Below, one piece after another: positions 53,336 through 64,000 of a stretch of DNA of 64,000 bases. Position 1 is the first letter of the stretch. Every line of letters begins with the position of its first letter. Source of the DNA: Novosphingobium ginsenosidimutans (GTDB lineage Bacteria; Pseudomonadota; Alphaproteobacteria; Sphingomonadales; Sphingomonadaceae). Both the position numbers and the translations under genes were made by a program. The notes below the pieces were generated by a model. The model searched no databases. It was not told where the DNA came from and saw only the letters and a program-made list of their open reading frames with translations. The stretch lies in contig NZ_CP042345.1 of the NCBI RefSeq assembly GCF_007954425.1, positions 2,912,001-2,976,000 of the forward strand. Reading direction: 5' to 3'.

Positions 53336-54103
53336 TCAGCCGGAAGCATAAGGTACGACTTCACCGGCAAACACCGCCCGCGCCTGCCCTTCCAGCCAGT
53401 CCATCGCCGCCGCCCAGGGACCGTGACCATAGCTGATCCGCGCGACGCCGCAGGCCGCCAGTTCGGCGCGGGTGCCCCGCCCCGGTCCCCACAGGATGTT
53501 CACCGGCAATGGCGAACCGGCACAGATCGCGGTGATCGCCGCATGATCGCCCAGGAACGGCACGAACAGACCACCCGCGCCTGCCGCTGCATAGGCCTCT
53601 GCCCGTTCAAGCACTGCATCGATCTGGCTCTGGCCCAGCGCCTCGGGCTTGGCCCCGCGATAGACATCGCAGCGCGCGTTGACGAACAGCCCGGAACCGG
53701 CCGCTGCCGCCACCCGGTCAGCCGCCTCAGCCAGCGGGATCAGCTCGGCCTGGCCCGGCATCCGGTCCTCCATGTTGATCCCGGCAGCACCGGCGGCGCG
53801 GGCCCGCTGGACCGACTGGCCAACCTCTTTGGCGGTTGCGCCATAGCCGGATTCGAAATCAAGCGTGACGGGCAGGTCGGTTACCCGCAGCACCCGTTCC
53901 AGGTTGCGCAAGGCATCGTCGATCGAAAAGTCCTCGCCATCGCTAAACCCCTGCGCCTCGGCGACGCCGTAGGATCCGGTAGCAATCGCCTTGGCGCCCG
54001 CCCGTGCCACGGCCCGCGCGCTGCCAGCGTCCCAGATGTTGAACAGCACCAGCGGATCGCCTGGGACGTGAAGCGCCTTGAACGCGGTTACGGGGTCAGT
54101 CAT
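53336..54103 (-). CDS. Isocitrate lyase/PEP mutase family protein
   Basis: 255 residues of the PEP mutase/isocitrate lyase TIM barrel. Visible motifs are LVLFNIWDAGSARAVARAGAKAIATGSYGVA, VTLDFESGYG with metal acids, and INMEDRMPGQ. A cysteine-containing catalytic loop in the KKCGH style is not present, so it is a PEP mutase-like enzyme rather than isocitrate lyase. It may cleave or isomerise a C-C or C-P bond. Its start overlaps the ada stop by 4 bases. Confidence 0.87.
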   Translation of the reverse strand: MTDPVTAFKALHVPGDPLVLFNIWDAGSARAVARAGAKAIATGSYGVAEAQGFSDGEDFSIDDALRNLERVLRVTDLPVTLDFESGYGATAKEVGQSVQRARAAGAAGINMEDRMPGQAELIPLAEAADRVAAAAGSGLFVNARCDVYRGAKPEALGQSQIDAVLERAEAYAAAGAGGLFVPFLGDHAAITAICAGSPLPVNILWGPGRGTRAELAACGVARISYGHGPWAAAMDWLEGQARAVFAGEVVPYASG

Positions 54104-55119
54104 TTCGCTTCCTTTTCGAGCAGCTTGCGCTTGATCTCCAAGCCATAGGCATAACCACCCAGCCCGCCGCCTGTTGCAATGACCCGGTGGCAGGGAATCA
54201 GCACAGCGACATTGTTGGCGCCATTGGCGCTGCCCGCCGCCCGGACTGCCTTGGGCCGGCCGACTGCCGCAGCAAGCTGGGCATAGGTGCGGGTCTCGCC
54301 GGCCGGAATGCGGCGCAGTTCCTTCCAGACTGCTTCCTGAAAGGCGGTGCCCTTTACGTCGAGCGGGATGTGGGCGAAGTCGCCAGGCGCTTCGACGGCG
54401 GCCACCACTTGTTCGAGCAGTGCTGCGAACTCCGCCCCGCCCTCAACCAGTTCGGCCTTGGGAAACCGCGCCACCAAGGCTTCGCGGCCTTCGTTGAAGG
54501 ACAAACGGCAAACGCCCTTGTCAGTAGCTGCAACCAGCATCGGGCCCAAAGAGGTCGGGACTACTGCCCAATGGATCGTAACCCCGCTGCCCCCGTTGGC
54601 CCAGGCTGAAGGTGCCATGCCCAGCTTCTCCCGATTGTTGCCATAGAACCGGCTCGGACCGGAATAGCCGGCCGCATAGATGGCCTCGGTCACCCGGCCC
54701 TCACCAGTCAGCGCCTCGGCTGCCCGCTCTTGCATCAAGGCCCGCGCATAGGCGGCGGGGGACAGTCCGGTGTGGCGGGTGAAGACCCGCTGGAAGTGCG
54801 TGGGCGAATAACCTGTCTCCGCCGCCAGCGCGGCCAAGGCCAGCGGTTGCTCGGCCGCCTTGATCGCGGCGATCGCTGCAAGCACTGCCCGCTCGTCGCG
54901 GCTGACGTCGTCTGGCAGGCAACGCTTGCAGGGCCTGAGACCAGCTGCGCGTGCGGCCGCGCCATCGGCAAAGAAGCGCACATTGTGACGGGCCGGATGC
55001 CGCGCCGCGCAGGACGGGCGGCAATAGATGCCGGTCGTCAGCACCCCAGTGACAAAGCGCCCGTCAAAGGCCCGGTCGCGCGCCAGCACGGCGGTCCAGC
55101 AATCGTCATCGATCAGCAT
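54100..55119 (-). CDS. ada: Ada: bifunctional methyl-phosphotriester repair and AraC regulator with O6-methylguanine methyltransferase
   Basis: 339 residues. The N-terminal zinc domain carries the methyl-acceptor cysteine set (GIYCRPSCAARHP and RPCKRCLPD). An AraC helix-turn-helix (about 90-165, YSPTHFQRVFTRHTGLSPAAYAR) follows. The C-terminal domain ends with the active-site motif IPCHRV near residue 310. Ada removes alkyl groups from DNA and turns on repair genes when methylated. It overlaps both the DUF1203 gene (7 bases) and the PEP mutase-like gene (4 bases), so it is part of one unit. Confidence 0.95.
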   Translation of the reverse strand: MLIDDDCWTAVLARDRAFDGRFVTGVLTTGIYCRPSCAARHPARHNVRFFADGAAARAAGLRPCKRCLPDDVSRDERAVLAAIAAIKAAEQPLALAALAAETGYSPTHFQRVFTRHTGLSPAAYARALMQERAAEALTGEGRVTEAIYAAGYSGPSRFYGNNREKLGMAPSAWANGGSGVTIHWAVVPTSLGPMLVAATDKGVCRLSFNEGREALVARFPKAELVEGGAEFAALLEQVVAAVEAPGDFAHIPLDVKGTAFQEAVWKELRRIPAGETRTYAQLAAAVGRPKAVRAAGSANGANNVAVLIPCHRVIATGGGLGGYAYGLEIKRKLLEKEAK

Positions 55120-55592
55120 GGCGCATCTCCGTGGCGCTCGACCCGCGCGCTGAAGCAGCCATGCGCGGCATTATGGGCATCGATATAGGCGATCGCGGGA
55201 TTGGCAAGCAGCTCGCGGATCTTCTCGTCGGCCTCACCCGGCAAGGCCAGGCGGGCATCACGCAGGTTGCCCTCTGCATCGAAGCCGCGCAGCCCGAGCG
55301 GGCGGCCTTCGAACACCGGTGGGGTCGTGTCGATGAACTCTGCCGGCTTTACGTCGGCCCGCACATAGATGGCATAGGTGCTACGATAGGGCGTCCCGAC
55401 ATCGTGGCTGGTGTGATTGAGCAGAATCAGTTCATCCCCCTCTCGTGCGTCCTCCAGGCTGACCCGGCAGGGAAAGCCTCGGCTAGCGGTGGCGGTTACC
55501 CGGCGGGCGTTGCGCGCGGCCAGCGCTGCGTCTTCAAGCGCAAACAAGGGAGCGAAAGTTTCGTCAGAAAGTCCGGCAATGCGATAGGTCAT
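55113..55592 (-). CDS. DUF1203 domain protein
   Basis: 159 residues. The sequence matches the DUF1203 family, with an early ARRVTATASRGFPCRVSLEDAREGDELILLNHT block and a later TPPVFEGRPLGLRGF block, ending in an HNAAHGCFSARVERHG tail with cysteine and histidines. No function is established for the family. It sits upstream of ada and overlaps it, so it may respond to or assist in DNA damage or nucleotide metabolism; this is only association. Confidence 0.85.
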   Translation of the reverse strand: MTYRIAGLSDETFAPLFALEDAALAARNARRVTATASRGFPCRVSLEDAREGDELILLNHTSHDVGTPYRSTYAIYVRADVKPAEFIDTTPPVFEGRPLGLRGFDAEGNLRDARLALPGEADEKIRELLANPAIAYIDAHNAAHGCFSARVERHGDAPC

Positions 55593-55674
55593 AGGTCAAC
55601 TCCAAACTAGCTGGAGCCGCATTAGACTGCGCCGCAGCAGCCCGCGTCCCGGACCTTGCGTTCAAAGTTCCTGG

Positions 55675-56355
55675 TCAGCTGCCGCAGGCCCGGAACAGCA
55701 TCAGGGTCCGCTCCTTGGCCAGGTCGGCGCTTTCCGGATGCCAGTCCTTGCGGCGATCGGAATTGAAGCCGTGGCCGGCCTCGTAAACGAAGATCTGCGC
55801 CGTCGGGTGTTGCTTCTCGATCAGCTTCTCTACCGGCGCGAACTCGACCAGGTTGTCGTAGCGCCCGAAGTGGCAGATCGCAGGAGCCTGCGGCGCTTCG
55901 TCGGCGAAGCGGGTGGCGATGTAGCCACCATAGTAACACGAGGCCGCTGTCAGGTTTGGGCTAATCTGCGCCATTCGCCAGGCGACCGATCCGCCGAAAC
56001 AATAGCCGACTATGAATACAGGGCCACCCTTCGCCGCCAGCCAGTCGACGCTGGTCTGGGTGTCCTTCAGGCCTTGGTCCCAGTCATGCTCGCTGCGGGC
56101 GATCTGGACTGCGCGCTCCCAGTCGGCACCAGTGTAGCCCAGTGCACAGCCTGGCTCCTGCCGATCGAACAGGCCAGGGCTGAGCACTTCATAGCCATCC
56201 TCCGCATATTCGTCACACAGCTCACGGATATGATCGGTAACGCCAAAAATCTCCTGCACCAGCACCAGCCCGCCCCGACGCGCGCCGCTTGGCTGGGCAT
56301 GATAGACCGGCATTGCATGCCCGTCAGACATGGTGATCGTGATTGTATCGCCCAT
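55675..56355 (-). CDS. Dienelactone hydrolase family protein
   Basis: 226 residues with the alpha/beta hydrolase fold. The nucleophile cysteine is in [14 protein letters not shown] near residue 121, and the catalytic histidine in [40 protein letters not shown] is the family opening. Dienelactone hydrolases open lactone rings in aromatic degradation. It is divergent from the ATP synthase operon, 157 bases away, and has 82 bases to the DUF1203 gene. Confidence 0.92.
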   Translation of the reverse strand: MGDTITITMSDGHAMPVYHAQPSGARRGGLVLVQEIFGVTDHIRELCDEYAEDGYEVLSPGLFDRQEPGCALGYTGADWERAVQIARSEHDWDQGLKDTQTSVDWLAAKGGPVFIVGYCFGGSVAWRMAQISPNLTAASCYYGGYIATRFADEAPQAPAICHFGRYDNLVEFAPVEKLIEKQHPTAQIFVYEAGHGFNSDRRKDWHPESADLAKERTLMLFRACGS

Positions 56356-56512
56356 CAGGCGCGCCCTCTCTCAGATTGCTTGGCGCATAGTCCTAACCCC
56401 ACCTTGCATCGCAGCACAATCGTCGCTATGCGCGCCCCCGTCCAAGGGGCAGATGTGCGGACCTGGTCCGCTTCAGCCTCATCAATGCACCCGATGCAAG
56501 GAACTTGAGCGC

Positions 56513-58599
<2,087 letters not shown>

Positions 58600-58622
58600 T
58601 CCGATTGAAAGGGTAAGGCTTC

Positions 58623-61014
<2,392 letters not shown>

Positions 61015-61019
61015 GCATC

Positions 61020-61277
61020 ATGGCCCTGCACTTCGAACTCGTCACGCCGGCACGGCTCGTTCGCTCGGAAGACGTCCACATGGTGGTCGTCCCCGGTGCG
61101 GAAGGCGAGTTCGGCGTGCTTGAAGGGCACGCGCCCTTCATGTCGACCATCCGCGACGGTGCCCTGCTGGTCTACCGGACCGAAGGTGGTGCTCCGGAAA
61201 CCATCCAGATCCAGGGCGGCTTCGCTGAAGTCGCCGCGACTGGCCTGACCGTCCTGGCGGAACACGTCGAAGGCTAA
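61020..61277 (+). CDS. atpC: ATP synthase F1 subunit epsilon, short form
   Basis: 85 residues, about 50 fewer than the enterobacterial protein. Only the N-terminal beta-sandwich is present ([46 protein letters not shown] to VLAEHVEG). The C-terminal two-helix arm that inhibits ATP hydrolysis in Escherichia coli is absent, with a normal stop codon. It is the last gene of the operon, 5 bases after atpD, followed by a terminator. Confidence 0.93.
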   Translation: MALHFELVTPARLVRSEDVHMVVVPGAEGEFGVLEGHAPFMSTIRDGALLVYRTEGGAPETIQIQGGFAEVAATGLTVLAEHVEG

Positions 61278-61303
61278 GGCTTTCGGCTTCAACCTGGACA
61301 AGC

Positions 61304-61330
61304 AAAGGGCGGCCTGCGGGTCGCCCTTTT
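61304..61330 (+). terminator. Intrinsic terminator of the atpHAGDC operon
   Basis: AAAGGGCG (61304-61311) pairs with CGCCCTTT (61322-61329) over a 10-base loop and is followed by T and then CGTTTG. It begins 26 bases after the atpC stop. The rest of the gap to 61453 shows no gene. Confidence 0.8.
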
Positions 61331-61453
61331 CGTTTGCTCCCGTCTGCCCGTACAGGACTGCCATGTTTCAATTGAAGGGTAGGCGGACTAGCTCGGGCCG
61401 ATCGCGATTGAGCCGCTGGCGGTTATCGGCTGCTCGTCTCGCAGCGATGGCGA

Positions 61454-62668
61454 CTACTGCGGCCGGCGGCCGTAAGTCAGGTTGCGCCAGAGCCGCTCCA
61501 TCGGCCCCATGGCATGGCGCGCCAGCCACCACCGCGAGAATACGATCTGAACGGCAAAAATGCCCAGGGCAATAGCATAGATGCCCAGTGGCTTGACCTG
61601 CCCGACAAGCCCGAAACCAACCCCATAGAACAGCACGATCCCGATCAGCGTTTGGCTCAGATAATTGGTCAGTGCCATCCGGCCCGGCGCGACAAACAGC
61701 TGCTGCACCCTGCGCGCATGGGGCCAGGCGAGCAGGAAAGCAGCGCCATAGGCCAGGGCCATCGGCACCGTCCCGAGCAGCGAGGACCAGTCCGCCTGAT
61801 CCTGTTTTGGCATGAACGCATAGGCCAGGGTTGGCGGCAGCCCCAGCAGCAGGCCTGCCAGCAAGGTGCGGCGCAGCAGCGTCCGGTCGCCCGGCAACCG
61901 CCCGCCGGCAAACCAGCGCCCAACGATCAGGCCCAGCAGCATGATCCCCAGAACCTTCGGGATGCGCCAGGATTCAAGCTTGATCCCCCAGGCATAAATC
62001 GGGCCGCTGATGATCCAGGCTGCCAGCTGATCCCAGCGGCCGCTGGCCAGAACGGCAACGCCATTGTCTTCCGTCAGTCGCGTCCCAAGCGCCAGGGCGA
62101 CCGAGTCGCCAAGGTTGTAGAGCGCGGTGTGCGGCGCCCAACCCAGGGCATCGAACAAGGCAACCCCCGCAAAGGGCACAGCGAAAATCAGGATCAGGGC
62201 CGTAATCGCAAGCCGGGCATCGCTCCAACGGATGAACAGCGGCAAGATCAGCCCCAGCAGCGCATAAAGCGTCAAGATATCGCCGTCCCAGATCAGGCAG
62301 GAATGGATCAGCCCGATACCCAGCAAGACCAGCACCCGCCGCCGGTAGATCGCCAGGCCATTGCCGCCGCGCCCCTCGATCCGCGCCAGCTGGAGCGCGA
62401 AACCGGCCCCGAACAGCAGCGAAAACAGCGTGTAGAACTTCCCGTCGATGAGCAGATGATGGAACCGGTACTGCCAGGTCGCGCCATCCGCCCCGGCCAA
62501 GGCCAGATGCTGGGCTTCGCTCATCAGTCCCCAGCCGGACCAATAGAGTATGTTGGCAAGCAGGATGCCCAGCAGCGCAAAGCCGCGCAGCGCGTCAAGC
62601 GCCTCAATCCGTTCGGCCGCTGTCGCAGCGGCCGGCCTGGCTAGATCGTCACTGTCCCCGTTATGCAT
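61454..62668 (-). CDS. DUF418 family membrane protein
   Basis: 404 residues from ATG at 62668; GTG 62677 is an alternative. About ten membrane helices are seen, with the family opening RIEALDALRGFALLGILLANILYW and the DUF418 C-terminal segment (FLLAWPHARRVQQLFVAPGRMALTNYLSQTLIG). A GGGGGG run upstream may be the ribosome site. DUF418 proteins resemble acyltransferase 3 membrane enzymes, but their function is unknown. The first bases overlap the end of the PhzF gene by 28. Confidence 0.9.
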   Translation of the reverse strand: MHNGDSDDLARPAAATAAERIEALDALRGFALLGILLANILYWSGWGLMSEAQHLALAGADGATWQYRFHHLLIDGKFYTLFSLLFGAGFALQLARIEGRGGNGLAIYRRRVLVLLGIGLIHSCLIWDGDILTLYALLGLILPLFIRWSDARLAITALILIFAVPFAGVALFDALGWAPHTALYNLGDSVALALGTRLTEDNGVAVLASGRWDQLAAWIISGPIYAWGIKLESWRIPKVLGIMLLGLIVGRWFAGGRLPGDRTLLRRTLLAGLLLGLPPTLAYAFMPKQDQADWSSLLGTVPMALAYGAAFLLAWPHARRVQQLFVAPGRMALTNYLSQTLIGIVLFYGVGFGLVGQVKPLGIYAIALGIFAVQIVFSRWWLARHAMGPMERLWRNLTYGRRPQ

Positions 62669-63477
62669 GTTACGCACTGCCCCCCGACATGGATACTAGA
62701 CCCTTCGAAGCGGATGTCGATCCAGCCATCGCGGCCGACCTGGCGGCCCTGGCTGGCGCGGTAGCTGTCGCCATCGCCGACCTGCCGGGCATTCAGCCGG
62801 AATGCTGCTGCTGCACCGTTGCCGCTGCCGCAAACCGGGTCTTCGGGGATGCCATCGCCAGGGGCAAAACTGCGAACCACCACCCGGTCTCCTTCAGCAG
62901 CAAATAGCGTGGCACCGGTCCATCCCTTGGGGACATAGTAAGCTGCCAGCCGGGCTTCATCATGGGCCAGGTGCTCAAGCGCAGAAACACCGTCCACTTC
63001 GGCCACTAGCCAGACTGGCCCGACATCGACCGCCTGGGCCATGCCCCTGACCGGCGCGTTGATCCAGGCTGTCGCCTCCGGATCGCTGAGCTCAGTCAGG
63101 GCATAACGCGGCAAACGGAACGACAGGCGATCGGCACCAACCGTCAGTTCGACCAGGCCAACCGCGCATTCCTGCACCAGACGGCCATCTTTTGGTGCCG
63201 CGATGCCCACCTCGATCACGGCATGCGCCGTCCCCAGCGTGGGGTGACCAGCAAAGGGCAGTTCGGCCTTCGGCGTGAAAATCCGTACCCGGTAATCCGC
63301 CCCGGCCTGGCTCGGCGGCAGGACAAAGGTTGTTTCCGACAGGTTGGTCCAGGCCGCCATCGCCTGCATCTGCTCTGTAGTCAGCCCCTCCCCGTCGAGC
63401 ACCACGGCGACGGGATTGCCCATCAGCGGCACAGCGGTAAACACGTCGACCTGGGCGAAGCGGCGAGTAACGGTCAT
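62641..63477 (-). CDS. PhzF family isomerase/epimerase
   Basis: 278 residues from ATG at 63477. The two similar beta-barrel halves of the PhzF/diaminopimelate epimerase fold are visible: QVDVFTAVPLMGNPVAVVLDG, the catalytic glutamate in NLSETTFVLPP, FTPKAELPFAGHPTLGTAHAV, and EDPVCGSGNGAAAAF. PhzF itself isomerises a phenazine precursor; most bacterial relatives have unknown substrate. It is preceded by the small secreted protein gene, 5 bases away, and overlaps the DUF418 gene. Confidence 0.92.
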   Translation of the reverse strand: MTVTRRFAQVDVFTAVPLMGNPVAVVLDGEGLTTEQMQAMAAWTNLSETTFVLPPSQAGADYRVRIFTPKAELPFAGHPTLGTAHAVIEVGIAAPKDGRLVQECAVGLVELTVGADRLSFRLPRYALTELSDPEATAWINAPVRGMAQAVDVGPVWLVAEVDGVSALEHLAHDEARLAAYYVPKGWTGATLFAAEGDRVVVRSFAPGDGIPEDPVCGSGNGAAAAFRLNARQVGDGDSYRASQGRQVGRDGWIDIRFEGSSIHVGGQCVTCITGTVTI

Positions 63478-63482
63478 AAATC

Positions 63483-63944
63483 TCAATCCTGCGGGGGGAC
63501 GACTGGGCGATAGTTCCAGCGCATCACCTGACTGCCGTCCATTTTGGAAATTTCGGCCATCAACAGCTTACCCTGGCGCCAATAGCGGATTCGCTGCGGG
63601 TAATCGTGCGCCGGATTGGCGAATTCGATCGCTTCCTCGCTGACCAACACCATCGGAAACTCGCTGGCTGGCTTGCCCTGCGGCTGGGCCAGGAAGCTGA
63701 TCGTACCGTCAGGCTTCCGCCGGATCTGGGCAATCTCCCAGTTGTCGAGCCGCGGCCCGAACCCGGTGCGGGCAAGGCCGAGCATCAGGCCGCCCCGCGC
63801 GTCCGTCCAGATTTCGTCCGACCAGCTTGCCCCATCCTCGTGCACCCAGGTTCCGGCCATCCATTCGGGCAAGCTGCGCGCGGCGCTCTGCGCGCCGAGG
63901 GGAGCCGAAAGCGTCAGGAGGGCAGCGAGTACAAGCTTCTTCAT
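63483..63944 (-). CDS. DUF6265-like secreted protein
   Basis: 153 residues with a signal peptide (KKLVLAALLTLSAPLGAQSA) and a compact beta-rich domain: LPEWMAGTWVHEDGASWSDEIWTDARGGLMLGLART, then FEFANPAHDYPQRIRYW-like text (IEFANPAHDYPQRIRYW). This resembles the DUF6265 family of lipocalin-like periplasmic proteins, whose function is unknown. An inverted repeat AAGCGC/GCGCTT at 63959-63976 lies just upstream. Confidence 0.75.
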   Translation of the reverse strand: MKKLVLAALLTLSAPLGAQSAARSLPEWMAGTWVHEDGASWSDEIWTDARGGLMLGLARTGFGPRLDNWEIAQIRRKPDGTISFLAQPQGKPASEFPMVLVSEEAIEFANPAHDYPQRIRYWRQGKLLMAEISKMDGSQVMRWNYRPVVPPQD

Positions 63945-64000
63945 CGAACGGATATCTCAAGCGCGGCGAAGCGCTTGTTCTAGCGGGATCACGCCACAAA

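Noticed and set aside
55593-55674. A possible tRNA-like segment (TTCAAA box) in the gap before the dienelactone hydrolase
   Set aside because: No cloverleaf with acceptor and anticodon stems could be formed, and the TTCAAA lacks the usual GGTTCAAATCC context.
61363-61575. A 70-residue frame after the atp terminator
   Set aside because: It is arginine- and alanine-rich, overlaps the end of the DUF418 gene, and has no ribosome site or family match.

Overview
The window is a high-GC, gene-dense bacterial chromosome segment with short intergenic gaps. It most likely comes from an alphaproteobacterium of the order Sphingomonadales. The reasons are an exosortase V (XrtV) type exopolysaccharide locus, the order rpmF-plsX-fabH-ihfA-merR, an FSA-type transaldolase next to priA, an F1 operon atpHAGDC without F0 genes, and an 85-residue epsilon subunit. 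No tRNA, rRNA, insertion sequence, CRISPR array or phage module was recognised. No gene-free stretch exceeds about 255 bases; the longest are 9961-10211 and 26221-26474, and both hold candidate regulatory elements.

Bases 1-23262 form an exopolysaccharide (EPS) and protein-sorting region. It contains a truncated asparagine synthetase-like protein, a secreted beta-helix protein, an O-antigen ligase/polymerase, a pyruvyl transferase, a GT2 glycosyltransferase, an FkbH-like HAD protein, a polysaccharide deacetylase and an acyltransferase. These are followed by the XrtV core: an accessory membrane protein, an AAA ATPase, a PEP-CTERM substrate, EpsI, exosortase, a BY-kinase-like ATPase with a degenerate P-loop, a Wzz/GumC chain-length protein, a Wza/GumB exporter, an outer-membrane barrel, an FrhB-like iron-sulfur protein and an EpsD foldase. 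An Alg14-Alg13 fusion glycosyltransferase and a nucleotide-sugar dehydrogenase close the region. Together they would make a uronic-acid-containing, probably pyruvylated and acylated polymer, export it, and anchor or sort a PEP-CTERM protein to the surface.

Bases 23464-33854 are a catabolic block: epoxide hydrolase, thioesterase, beta-lactamase-fold hydrolase, alcohol dehydrogenase, SDR, acyl-CoA dehydrogenase, amidohydrolase and aldehyde dehydrogenase. It is interrupted by leuA, which has a candidate leader-peptide attenuator. A palindrome in front of the acyl-CoA dehydrogenase recurs 14 kb away in front of a nitroreductase pair, which suggests a shared regulator.

Bases 33883-48000 are mostly housekeeping: merR, ihfA, fabH, plsX, rpmF, a MAPEG protein, an MBL hydrolase, an S24 repressor with two small genes, a hydroxyacid dehydrogenase, cysS, an EamA transporter, two nitroreductases, cobT and a transaldolase. 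Bases 48015-61330 hold priA and the F1-ATPase operon, separated by a block of repair and stress genes (Fe-S photolyase, GST, CPBP protease, PEP-mutase-like enzyme, Ada, DUF1203 protein, dienelactone hydrolase). The window ends with a DUF418 membrane protein, a PhzF isomerase and a small secreted protein.
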